From JBEBGV01 sp040081265 (GTDB lineage Bacteria > Acidobacteriota > Vicinamibacteria > Vicinamibacterales > UBA2999), in contig JBEBGV010000019.1 in the NCBI GenBank assembly GCA_040081265.1, positions 1 through 64,000 of the forward strand: a DNA stretch of 64,000 nucleotides. Direction: 5' to 3'. Below the pieces are notes generated by a model. That model was not told where the DNA came from and did not search any database. It saw nothing but the letters and a program-made list of their open reading frames with translations. Below, in pieces: positions 50,318 to 58,918 of this stretch (the first letter of the stretch is position 1; every line of letters begins with the position of its first letter). Position numbers and translations under genes: made by a program.

Positions 50318-51816
50318 CGCCGCGTCGTCTTGCGGCCGCCGCGCTTGGCAGGTGCTGCCACCCTGGCCGGCGCCTTTGGCTTGGTAGGCGTCGGAGTCTT
50401 CCGACGCCGTGCCGCGACGGTGGTCATCTCGTGGGTGGCGACACCCGCGATGTTCCCGTTGACATCGTCGTCGTCAGGGTCGACCTCATCGAACTCTGCC
50501 TCGACGGCTCCGTTGACCTCGGCCACCGTCTGCGCGGCGACCACATCAACGATCGGTGCGTCGAGCACGGCCTCCGATTCGAATTCCGACGTCACCGGCT
50601 GCGCTTCCACGTCCACCGGCAGATCCCCGGCTTCGTCAACGACGCCTGCGGACTCCTTCTGCGTCATCAGTTCCCCGGGGAACACGCGAATGGCCCCCTG
50701 GCGGTCGCGCTCAATCCGGAGCACTCCCTCCTTGCCGGCAGCGCGAAGCAAATCAACGACTGACGCGAACCCGTACTTGCGCTCGTCGAAACCTTCGATG
50801 CTGTTCTTCAGGAACTGCTTGGCCTGACGCACATACATCGGCCAGCGTGACGCACCGCCGAGCGCCTGCTGCACAGCGCGGACGCCATCCTGCATGCTCA
50901 TCGGTGACTGAGGAAGGGATTCCTCCTCATCCTCGTCGGCAGACTCAACCATCGGCGACGACTGCACGACAGGCGGCGCGTCGACGATGGAGGGTGAAGT
51001 CGCGACCGGCTCACCAGTGTCGGCGGCAAGGAAGTCTTCGCTGGCTTCGACCAGCATGCTGCGACCCGCATGGCGAAGCACCACGACGCCAGAAGCGGCA
51101 ACCTTTTCCATGAAGTCGCGGAACGTGCTCGCGCCGTAGTTGCGTTCAGAGAACGTCGAATCGAGCTGCAGCAGCGTGCTCTTCAGCAAACCGAGCTGCG
51201 GCGTCACTTCGCGTTCCGACAGCACCTTGAGGGCGCGCCTCACCAGCGGCAGAGCCTTGGCGATGTCGCTGGCGCTGGCCGCCACCTGCCTGCCACCGCG
51301 CTCCTGAGAACGACCACCACCACCGCGGCTGCTGCCAAGCAGGTTCTCGTAGGCGATGAACTCGTGACAGTTCTTCTGCATCGTGACGCTGGTGAACTGC
51401 CTGCCACCGACCACGATGACCTTGCGGCCGTACTGCTTCAGCTTCTCGACGAGCGAGATGAAGTCGCTATCGCCACCGACGATGACGAAGGCGTTGATAT
51501 GGTCGTGGGTAAAGGCCATCTCGAGCGCGTCGAGGGCCATGGTGATATCAGCGCCGTTCTTGTCGCCACCGGGCGTCACGTTGCGCTGCACCATGCGGAT
51601 GGCGTGCTGGGTCAGCAGACGACTGTAGTCGCCGGCACGCTTCCAGTCGCTGTAGGCGATTTTTGTAACAATTTCGCCGCGTTCCTTGATCGCCTCGAGA
51701 ACCAGGCCGATGTCGAACTGCTGACCAATGGTGCTCTTGACACCGATCTCGACGTTGTCGAAGTCGATGAACACTGCGATTCTGGTACTTCTCGTACTCG
51801 TATCAATTGTCGTCAT
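50296..51816 (-). CDS. NYN nuclease with two OST-HTH (LOTUS) domains and a basic tail
   Basis: A 506-residue protein. The N-terminal NYN/PIN-like ribonuclease domain (about 11-160) keeps the acidic active site: Asp18, Asp20 (FIDFDN), Asp90 (NGADITMALDALE), Asp116 and Asp118 (VGGDSDFISL). Two OST-HTH/LOTUS RNA-binding domains follow (about 184-260 and 305-385). Residues 390-455 are Glu/Asp/Val-rich, and 465-506 are Lys/Arg/Ala/Pro-rich like a histone tail, a likely nucleic-acid anchor. NYN-OST proteins are best known as RNA-processing factors. It sits between parC and parE. Confidence 0.92.
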   Translation of the reverse strand: MTTIDTSTRSTRIAVFIDFDNVEIGVKSTIGQQFDIGLVLEAIKERGEIVTKIAYSDWKRAGDYSRLLTQHAIRMVQRNVTPGGDKNGADITMALDALEMAFTHDHINAFVIVGGDSDFISLVEKLKQYGRKVIVVGGRQFTSVTMQKNCHEFIAYENLLGSSRGGGGRSQERGGRQVAASASDIAKALPLVRRALKVLSEREVTPQLGLLKSTLLQLDSTFSERNYGASTFRDFMEKVAASGVVVLRHAGRSMLVEASEDFLAADTGEPVATSPSIVDAPPVVQSSPMVESADEDEEESLPQSPMSMQDGVRAVQQALGGASRWPMYVRQAKQFLKNSIEGFDERKYGFASVVDLLRAAGKEGVLRIERDRQGAIRVFPGELMTQKESAGVVDEAGDLPVDVEAQPVTSEFESEAVLDAPIVDVVAAQTVAEVNGAVEAEFDEVDPDDDDVNGNIAGVATHEMTTVAARRRKTPTPTKPKAPARVAAPAKRGGRKTTRRQKTDAR

Positions 51817-51914
51817 TCAGATTCCGATGAAAGGTGTGCCGCGGCCGGACCCGCCGGCGCGCCGTGCTCACTCGATGGCCGTGACTCATTCCAACGGCGT
51901 TCGAGGACCCTGCA

Positions 51915-51920
51915 AGTATA
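51915..51920 (-). promoter_or_regulatory. Possible -10 box TATACT upstream of the NYN gene
   Basis: A consensus-like TATACT on the minus strand in the 118-base gap between parC and the NYN gene; the leader would be about 90 bases. No strong -35 at the right distance. Confidence 0.3.
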
Positions 51921-51934
51921 CGCCGAACCGGGGG

Positions 51935-54343
51935 TTAGTTCGATTCGCCAGGAACTGGAGGCGTTTCGACGTCCGGCGGAACGACCCGGATGAACTGGCC
52001 CCGCTGAAGGAGCTCGCGCCCCTTGCCGCCGCGACCGGTCACCTCATACTTGGTGGTGCTGATCGTCTGCTCCGCCCCACGGCTCGTCTCGACCCGCATG
52101 ATGTCGCGGTCGCCAGTCGAGGCCAGGAAGCCCAGCACGCGGTCGTCCGGGCTCGACAGCTTGATCAGGATGACGCCCTTCCCCGGACCCGACAGGTAGT
52201 TGACCTCTTCGGCCGGACACAGCATGGCGCGGGCCTCGGCAGTGGCTGCAATCACCGTCTCCCGGCCGGTGATCTTCGCCACCCCGACCACCTCCACCCC
52301 ATCCGATGGGCGGGCATATCGACGACCGGACCTGGTGCTGGGTTCGACGTAGCCCTCGAGGCTGAACCGCAGGCTGTACCCATCACTGGTCACCGTCAGC
52401 GCATGCACTGGAGGAGCGACACCTTCCTTGCGGGTCGCGATGTCGCCGACGATGCGGCCATCGAGGCTCAGGGCCGCGATGACGCGCTCGGCGTCCTTCA
52501 GCTTGAAGAGTTTCTGCACCGGCTCCCCGTATCCCGTCGACGCCGGGACGTCGATGATCCTGGCGGTGTAGGCCGTCCCGAAATTGGTGAAGAACACCAC
52601 GCTGGCGCGCGTGCTGCCCTGCAGCACCGCCAGCACCGAGTCACCCTCGCGAAGCCTGGTCGTCGAGACGTCCCGGACCTCCTTCTGGCGCTTCACCCAG
52701 CCGTCACGGGACACGATGACGACGTTGTCTTCTTCCACGATGAAGTCATCGTCTGTGAAGGCAACCTCTTCTTCCGACTCGATGAGCGTGCGACGCGGGT
52801 CGATCTTGCCACCGTACTTCGACTGAATCTCCAGGATCTCGTTCCGCACGACATTCCAGCGACCCTCCTCGTCCGCGAGCAGGATGGCAATGAGTCGCGC
52901 CCGCTTGCGTCGTTCGGCGAGCTCGTTCTGGATGACCAGGATCTCCAGGCGCGCCAGGCGATACAGCTTCAGCTCGAGGATCGCGTCGGCCTGTTCCGCG
53001 TCCAGGTCGAAGCGCGCCATGATCTTCTGCGCCGAATCGGCCTTGCCGTCGGACTTGCGGATGATCCGGATGATTTCGTCGAGCGCGTCGAAGACCTTCT
53101 CGAAGCCCTCGAGCACATGGATGCGCTTCTGAAGAGATTCGAGCTCGTGCTCCAGACGGGCGGTGACGACTTCGAGCCTGAAGTGCAGGAAATGCCAGAG
53201 GATCGCCTTCAGGTCGAGGCGCTCCGGACGACCGACCTCGGCGTTCTCGGTCGGAATCAGGCACGTCAGGTTGACGATGAAGTTCGACTGCAGCGGCGTG
53301 TTCTTGAACAGGTACGCCATCACCATCTTGGCGTCAGCGTCCTTCTTCACCTCGAGCACAATCCGCACATCGTCGGCCGACACGTCGCGCACATCGACCA
53401 GCGGTGGGAGCTTGCGGGACAACACCACGTCGGCGATGCGTTCGACCAGCGTGGACTTGTTCACTGCATAGGGCACGCTGGTGATGTGAATCTCACGGGC
53501 GCCTTTGGTGCCCGGGCGCTCCTCCCAGGTGGCTCTGAGGCGAACCGTCCCGGAACCGGTCCGGTAGATTTCCTTCAGCTCGTCGGCAGAGTTCAGAATC
53601 TGCCCGCCGGTCGGGAAGTCAGGGCCCTTGATATAACGGCACAGCTGGACGCTGCTCAGGTCGGAGTTTTCGAGCAGTTTGACGAGCGCCGTGCAGACCT
53701 CCGACAGGTTGTGAGGCGGGACGTTGGTGGCCATCCCGACGGCGATGCCGGTCGTGCCGTTCACAAGCAGGTTCGGGATGCGCGCCGGAAGGACGACAGG
53801 CTCGGTCTTGGTGCCGTCGTAGTTGGGGCGGAAGGGAACGGTGCGCTGATCGATCTCGGTCAGCATCTCGTCGGAGATCCGCGCCAGCCGGCATTCGGTG
53901 TAGCGCATGGCCGCAGCGCTGTCACCATCGAGTGATCCGAAGTTGCCGGAACCGTCGACGAGCGGATAGCGCAACGAGAACGGCTGCGCCATCCTCACGA
54001 GCGTTTCATAGAGGGCAGCGTCGCCATGGGGATGGTAGCTGCCCATCACGTCGCCGACGACCTTGGCGCACTTCCGATGCTTGGTGTCAGCCGTGAGGTT
54101 CTGCTGCCACATCGTGTAGAGGATGCGGCGCTGGACGGGTTTCAAGCCATCGCGCACGTCGGGTAAGGCTCGCGACGTGATGACCGACAGCGCGTAATTG
54201 AGATACCGGCTCTGGGCGGCCTCGTGGAGCGCCACGGCGTCGGTCGTACCACCGCCGGTCGGAGGTGGCGTCGCCGAGCCCGGATCCGGCGCATCTGGGG
54301 CGTCGAACAGTGATGGGTCTGAGCTGCGTGGGGTTCGTGCCAA
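51935..54343 (-). CDS. parC: Type IIA topoisomerase subunit A (ParC/GyrA-like)
   Basis: DNA-cleavage subunit of a type IIA topoisomerase. The 802-residue protein has catalytic Tyr148 (AAMRYTECRL) and the winged-helix region YHPHGDAALYETLVRM. The position equal to E. coli GyrA Ser83 is Ala109, and Glu113 stands for Asp87. The C-terminal beta-pinwheel lacks a canonical QRRGGKG GyrA box; a GRGGKGREL appears near the end, so topo IV is favoured. Start is TTG at 54343; an upstream GGAGG is 16 bases away. Confidence 0.9.
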   Translation of the reverse strand: MARTPRSSDPSLFDAPDAPDPGSATPPPTGGGTTDAVALHEAAQSRYLNYALSVITSRALPDVRDGLKPVQRRILYTMWQQNLTADTKHRKCAKVVGDVMGSYHPHGDAALYETLVRMAQPFSLRYPLVDGSGNFGSLDGDSAAAMRYTECRLARISDEMLTEIDQRTVPFRPNYDGTKTEPVVLPARIPNLLVNGTTGIAVGMATNVPPHNLSEVCTALVKLLENSDLSSVQLCRYIKGPDFPTGGQILNSADELKEIYRTGSGTVRLRATWEERPGTKGAREIHITSVPYAVNKSTLVERIADVVLSRKLPPLVDVRDVSADDVRIVLEVKKDADAKMVMAYLFKNTPLQSNFIVNLTCLIPTENAEVGRPERLDLKAILWHFLHFRLEVVTARLEHELESLQKRIHVLEGFEKVFDALDEIIRIIRKSDGKADSAQKIMARFDLDAEQADAILELKLYRLARLEILVIQNELAERRKRARLIAILLADEEGRWNVVRNEILEIQSKYGGKIDPRRTLIESEEEVAFTDDDFIVEEDNVVIVSRDGWVKRQKEVRDVSTTRLREGDSVLAVLQGSTRASVVFFTNFGTAYTARIIDVPASTGYGEPVQKLFKLKDAERVIAALSLDGRIVGDIATRKEGVAPPVHALTVTSDGYSLRFSLEGYVEPSTRSGRRYARPSDGVEVVGVAKITGRETVIAATAEARAMLCPAEEVNYLSGPGKGVILIKLSSPDDRVLGFLASTGDRDIMRVETSRGAEQTISTTKYEVTGRGGKGRELLQRGQFIRVVPPDVETPPVPGESN

Positions 54344-54410
54344 ATGGTTGGTCCGCGGTCCTCCATCTTAATAGAGTTCGCGTGAGCGGTTGTATGATGC
54401 GAAGTTCACA

Positions 54411-54415
54411 AGGAG
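54411..54415 (+). promoter_or_regulatory. Ribosome binding site AGGAG of the DinB gene
   Basis: AGGAG ends 7 bases before ATG 54423 and rules out the in-frame upstream start at 54390. A TATGAT at 54393-54398 is a possible -10, without a clear -35. Confidence 0.65.
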
Positions 54416-54422
54416 ACAACGC

Positions 54423-54953
54423 ATGCTTCCATACGGGCCACACGAGCTCGCTGCCGCTTTTCGCACGGTCAGAAACAATACGATTCAGATCGCGAGCGAG
54501 ATCCCGGAAGACAAGTACGATTTCGCCGCGGCGCCGGGCAGCCGCACGGTGCGGCAACTGCTCACGCATATCGCCTTTGGCAACGAGTTCGCCATGGCGG
54601 TGCATCCTGCGCGACTGACAACGCTCACGGGCTTCAACTTTCCGCAGTTCATCGGCGGCTTGATGGCCGAGGAACAGAAGCCTCGCACCAGGGCCGAACT
54701 GATTGATCTGCTGCGCTCGCGTGGCGACGCCTTCGCTGCCTGGCTGGAGAGTCTGGACGAGTCAATCCTGGTCGAGAAGGTGTCGATGCCACAGGGGGAT
54801 GCCCGCTCGCGACTGGAGATGATCATGGGCGTCAAGGAGCATGAGATGCATCATCGAGGGCAGCTCATGCTGGTCGAGCGCATGCTCGGCGTGGTTCCGC
54901 ACTTGACCCGTCAGATGCAGGAGCGGTTGGCAGCCGCCGCCAGCCGGACATAG
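54423..54953 (+). CDS. DinB-family protein
   Basis: A 176-residue four-helix bundle of the DinB/YfiT type. The metal-binding His set is visible: His in LLTHIAFGNEF and the pair KEHEMHHRGQLM near the end. Some members are thiol (bacillithiol or mycothiol) transferases; no specific substrate can be named. ATG with a strong AGGAG site. The DUF2461 gene begins 7 bases later. It diverges from parC. Confidence 0.9.
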   Translation: MLPYGPHELAAAFRTVRNNTIQIASEIPEDKYDFAAAPGSRTVRQLLTHIAFGNEFAMAVHPARLTTLTGFNFPQFIGGLMAEEQKPRTRAELIDLLRSRGDAFAAWLESLDESILVEKVSMPQGDARSRLEMIMGVKEHEMHHRGQLMLVERMLGVVPHLTRQMQERLAAAASRT

Positions 54954-54960
54954 ACCGACC

Positions 54961-55644
54961 GTGGCGTCACCGTTCACCGCGAAGTCACTGGCGTTCCTGC
55001 GGGCGCTCAAGCGGAACAACGACCGCGACTGGTTCCGCAGCCGGAAGGCGGACTACGAACAGCACGTCCGGGGACCCATGCTCGAGGTGCTCGCGAAGCT
55101 GGCGGTCGACTTCCCCCGTGTCGCCCCGGCCTTCATCGTCGATCCGCGCGTCAACCTGTATCGCATTTATCGCGACACGCGGTTCAGTGCCGACAAATCG
55201 CCGCTCAAGACGAATATCGCCGCTCACTTCCCCGCGCGTGGATTCGCCAAGGGCGAAGGCGCGGGCTTGTACTTTCATGTGGGACACGACGGCGTCTGGG
55301 TTGGCGGCGGGCTCTATATGCCCTCGTCCTCACAGTTGCTGATGCTGCGCGAGCACATCGTCGTCAACCAGCGGAGGTTCGAACGCGTGATCGCGGCACC
55401 CGCGCTGCGCAAGGTGGTCGGCGAGATACACGGTGAGCGCCTGACGCGTGTGCCACGGGGATTCCTGAAGGATCATCCCGCCGCCGAGCATCTCAAGATG
55501 AAGCAGTTCCTCGCCGGGCGTGGCTATGACGCATCCTTCGCGACGAGCCCGAAGTTCTACCGCGAACTGCTGAACGTGTTCAAGGCGATCGCGCCGTTCG
55601 TGGGGTTTCTGAACGAAGCCTTGCCGAAGAGTTCGAGCCGCTAG
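54961..55644 (+). CDS. DUF2461 family protein
   Basis: A 227-residue protein matching the DUF2461 family: LAFLRALKRNNDRDWFRSRKADYE at the N-terminus, VNLYRIYRDTRFSADKSPLKTNI in the middle, and LYFHVGHDGVWVGGGLYMP. The biochemical function of this family is not known. GTG start, 7 bases after dinB, so likely in the same transcript. Its end overlaps the methyltransferase gene by 4 bases, tail to tail. Confidence 0.88.
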   Translation: MASPFTAKSLAFLRALKRNNDRDWFRSRKADYEQHVRGPMLEVLAKLAVDFPRVAPAFIVDPRVNLYRIYRDTRFSADKSPLKTNIAAHFPARGFAKGEGAGLYFHVGHDGVWVGGGLYMPSSSQLLMLREHIVVNQRRFERVIAAPALRKVVGEIHGERLTRVPRGFLKDHPAAEHLKMKQFLAGRGYDASFATSPKFYRELLNVFKAIAPFVGFLNEALPKSSSR

Positions 55645-56681
55645 ATTCGCCACTCCCGACGCTGCAAGTCGAGCATCGCGGCCTGGGTGCGCGCCGGAAG
55701 CATGCGCAGAGGCGTTCGCCGGCCGTTGAGGTCCGCATAAGCCTTCAGCGCCTTGCGCGCAGAGCCCAGCGGGCTCGGCGGATGAACCAGCGGCCCTCTG
55801 ACGCGACGACCAAGAACGACACGATGTCGCTGAAGATCCTTGCTCATCCATGCCTGGTCACTGACCACCTGGAATCCCGATTCCGCAAGCAGCCAGCTCA
55901 GGCAATCACTCGTATACGCCAGGACGTGCACCCCGGAGCGGATGCAGTACTTCAGGTCCCCGTGCCTGGCCACATCGTCGAGATTCGGCACCTTGATGAG
56001 CAGCACACCCCCTTCGCGGACGGCGCCCGCCATCTGCTTCAGCAGGGTGAGGGGGTCGGTAATGTGCTCGAGCACGTGATGAAGGATCGCCAGGTCGAAT
56101 GAGCCGGAGGCCGGGATGTCGGCCAGTTCGCGGTGCCGCGCGAAGGCGCCCTTCATCGCCGGCTCGATCCCGTACGTCTGCCAGCCGAGCGCTGCGAGGC
56201 CGTCCAGCATGCCGCCCAGACCGCAGCCAAAATCGAGCACCTGCGCACCCGCCGGAGGCGCGAGGACATTGAGATGGTCGGCGACCGGGTGAAAGAGCTG
56301 CTCGATGCGCCCGCGCGACACCTGCTTCTCCTGCTCATCCTGGCGGTGACGCCCCCACTTCCCTTCTGGCGAATACACCTCAGCGACCTGCGCAGCTGAA
56401 GGCAGGGGATTGGCGAACACCACCCCGCATCGCAGGCAGCCGGAAGCGAACCCGTAAGTGCGTCCATGGCCCTCGATGGGCACCGGGAGAAGGGGCAACG
56501 GTGCCGCGGCGCCACAGACCGGACACGAGGTGAGCTCGTCTGGCGCTCGGTACGCCATCACGTGACGCGCAACGCGCGCCGCATGCATCACGGGACGAGA
56601 CAGTTGTCTCAGCCGCTTTTGAAGGCGAAATGCCCCGTGGACAACCGGGCGCAGGAACGGCAATCGGGCCGTGAGCGACAC
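55641..56681 (-). CDS. Class I SAM-dependent methyltransferase with N-terminal zinc ribbon
   Basis: A 346-residue methyltransferase. A treble-clef zinc motif comes first (SCPVCGAAAP ... GCLRCGVVF), then the SAM motif VLDFGCGLGGML. This pattern is common in sugar- or polyketide-modifying methylases of cell-surface loci. I chose GTG 56681, since a CATAAT lies 6 bases before it; a TTG at 56705 would add eight residues. Substrate unknown. It follows the caspase-kinase genes on the same strand. Confidence 0.8.
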   Translation of the reverse strand: MSLTARLPFLRPVVHGAFRLQKRLRQLSRPVMHAARVARHVMAYRAPDELTSCPVCGAAAPLPLLPVPIEGHGRTYGFASGCLRCGVVFANPLPSAAQVAEVYSPEGKWGRHRQDEQEKQVSRGRIEQLFHPVADHLNVLAPPAGAQVLDFGCGLGGMLDGLAALGWQTYGIEPAMKGAFARHRELADIPASGSFDLAILHHVLEHITDPLTLLKQMAGAVREGGVLLIKVPNLDDVARHGDLKYCIRSGVHVLAYTSDCLSWLLAESGFQVVSDQAWMSKDLQRHRVVLGRRVRGPLVHPPSPLGSARKALKAYADLNGRRTPLRMLPARTQAAMLDLQRREWRI

Positions 56682-56720
56682 GCCGTGATTATGTCCCGCC
56701 CGCAACTCACAGCGACGAGG

Positions 56721-58910
56721 CTACAGAAGACAGCCGGCCTTCGGAGCGAGGGCGGTAATCTGTTCCAGGTAGTTCTTCGCGTTCTTTGACTCCTGAAGAT
56801 CCGGGTTCAAGTCGACCATCCGGGCATACTGGCGGGCCGCGGCGATGAGATACGCACACGACCCAAACGAGTTGTACAGGTCGCGATTGACGTTCGCCAA
56901 TAGAAAGCGCGTGATCGCGTTGTCTTCGTCGTAGCGAAGCGCGCGCTCGCAGTAATCGCGAGCCCGCTGCAGATGTCCGACGCGTGCCTCGGTGATGCAG
57001 AGGCCCGAATACCCAGCGGTTCGCAGCCCCTTATACGCTTCTTCGCGGTCGGCGTGCCTGCGCGAGCCGATGCCGTGACCGATGAAGTGGAACGCGAGAA
57101 GCGAGATGCGCGACGATTCGAAGTTCGTGAGGTTGAGGAAGGAGCGGAACCCCTCGCGCGCCTGGACAAAGTAGGCCGTCCGGAGGCTCGCATCCTTCTC
57201 CACCGCCCCGAGCTGCCGCAATGCGTCGGCGCGCCAGAGCTGTGCCATGGCGTTGCTCTCGTTGAGCGCGATTGCCGTGTCACTTTCATCGATGGCCTGC
57301 TTCCATGAGCCGCGGTCAAAGAAGGCGCGCGCCATCATGGCGTGCAGGTCGTCGTTGTCCGGTTCGAGCCTGAGGGCTTCGGTCAGCTCCCGAATGGCCT
57401 GCTCGGTGTCGCCGGTCTCGGTGAGTACTGCCGCGTACTGTGTGCGTGCCTCAACGTAGCCCCGGTCGCTGTCGATGGCACGACGAAGAGCTTTGAGACT
57501 CGCGGGATAGTCACCGAGCAGCTGATTCACCTCGCCCAGGTGATAGGCCGCCACGCTGTACGCGGGCTCTTCGGCAAGCGCCTGTTCGAACAGCGCTCGC
57601 GCACGCAGGAGGTCCGCCTCACTCTGCTTCCGTGCGATCGGCAGGATGTTCGCCGGATTCATTGACGATCGCAGCGAACTCAGGATGCGTTCGCCTTGTG
57701 CGCCAAGATCGAGCGCCGAACGCCGAATCGTCCGCGCGTACCGGATTCGCAGCGTGACCGCGACGTCCTGCCCAGGCGCGATCAGGATCGTCTTGACGTC
57801 CGGCTCATATCCGCTTCGCACGGCCCTGAACTCGTGTGGACCCACCGACAGACCCGGCACCCGAAGCGGCTTGTCCTTGCTGAGCCGTCCGATCAGCCGA
57901 TCGTCGATGTACAAATCCACCTCGTCCAGGTTGACCTCGACGACTGCTGTCCCGACCAGCGGTGGCGCCACCGAGCTGTCACGGTTCATGCAGGTCGAGC
58001 TCACGCCGAGCAGCATGTCCGGGTCGTAGTCACCGCGCGGTGTCGGTGTCTGCGACAGGCCCCTGTCCTTGGCGTAGCGGCGAACATTCGCGCGCACGTA
58101 CTCGATCAACTCGTCGGCCGTGATGCGTCCATCGCAGGGGTCGTTGTCGGCCGTCCCGACGAAGGCCTGCGTCAGGAAGTACGTAAACAGCCCGAAGCCG
58201 GTCGAGAGCGCCGCGTCCTCATGACTGGCCTCGCGTTCGGTGGTTGAGGTCAGCGTCAGAAAATTCTGCGGCAGCGAGGAGAACTGCTGGTCGAGCGCCT
58301 CGCTGGTCGTTTCCGCATTGATCTTGGCCGAATGACACGCGTCGGCCAGCAGCACCTTCCAGCGCGCCTTCACCCGGCGCGCCATCACGTCGCCCATTGT
58401 CGTCATGCTGTACCCGGTGGCGCCGAGGCGCCCGGGTTCGACGTCGTACGGGGCGAAGTACGCGCGTCCGCGCTCCACGAACCCGTGACCGGCGAAGTAG
58501 ACGACGACCCGATCGGATTCGGTGGCCTGGCCGGGCAGCCAGGTCTCGAGTTCGAACGTGATGTTGGCGAGCGTGGCCTGTGCACCGAGCAGCATGTGCA
58601 CGTTCTCGGCCGGGAAGGCGCCCGCCTCCTTGCTGATCAGAGACCGATACACCGCCCGGGCGTCGCTCTCGGCATACTTCAGCTGACGGCTGGCGTCGAG
58701 GTTCGGATACGTCGACACACCGATGACGACGGCATATCCGCGAGGGATGCCGGCAGGGGCCGCGTCGGGACTCTTCTGTTCCAACGTGAGTCTGCGCTCC
58801 TGAATCGGGGATGGCGCAGACGCGTCGGGGGTCTGCGCCACAGCCAGTGACGCCAGTCCCAGGCAGAGGAGTGCAAGATGAGTGACGGTTGACATGTGTC
58901 GCGTGCGCAT
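56721..58910 (-). CDS. Secreted caspase-family (C14) protein with PEGA and TPR repeats
   Basis: A 729-residue exported protein: signal peptide (HLALLCLGLASLAVA, about 11-25), a caspase-like domain (60-300) with catalytic His142 (YFAGHGFVERG) and Cys192 (LADACHSAK), a PEGA-like beta domain (about 318-390, VEVNLDEVDLYIDDRLIG), then TPR repeats from about 430 to the end. A likely Asp-independent metacaspase-type peptidase that acts in the envelope. It follows a Ser/Thr kinase gene by 8 bases, so the two are probably one unit. Confidence 0.9.
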   Translation of the reverse strand: MRTRHMSTVTHLALLCLGLASLAVAQTPDASAPSPIQERRLTLEQKSPDAAPAGIPRGYAVVIGVSTYPNLDASRQLKYAESDARAVYRSLISKEAGAFPAENVHMLLGAQATLANITFELETWLPGQATESDRVVVYFAGHGFVERGRAYFAPYDVEPGRLGATGYSMTTMGDVMARRVKARWKVLLADACHSAKINAETTSEALDQQFSSLPQNFLTLTSTTEREASHEDAALSTGFGLFTYFLTQAFVGTADNDPCDGRITADELIEYVRANVRRYAKDRGLSQTPTPRGDYDPDMLLGVSSTCMNRDSSVAPPLVGTAVVEVNLDEVDLYIDDRLIGRLSKDKPLRVPGLSVGPHEFRAVRSGYEPDVKTILIAPGQDVAVTLRIRYARTIRRSALDLGAQGERILSSLRSSMNPANILPIARKQSEADLLRARALFEQALAEEPAYSVAAYHLGEVNQLLGDYPASLKALRRAIDSDRGYVEARTQYAAVLTETGDTEQAIRELTEALRLEPDNDDLHAMMARAFFDRGSWKQAIDESDTAIALNESNAMAQLWRADALRQLGAVEKDASLRTAYFVQAREGFRSFLNLTNFESSRISLLAFHFIGHGIGSRRHADREEAYKGLRTAGYSGLCITEARVGHLQRARDYCERALRYDEDNAITRFLLANVNRDLYNSFGSCAYLIAAARQYARMVDLNPDLQESKNAKNYLEQITALAPKAGCLL

Positions 58911-58918
58911 ACTCGACC

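Noticed and set aside
51728..53935. 735-codon plus-strand frame across parC
   Set aside because: Antisense shadow of parC; composition is mirror-like (Arg/Gln/Asp-rich) without domains.
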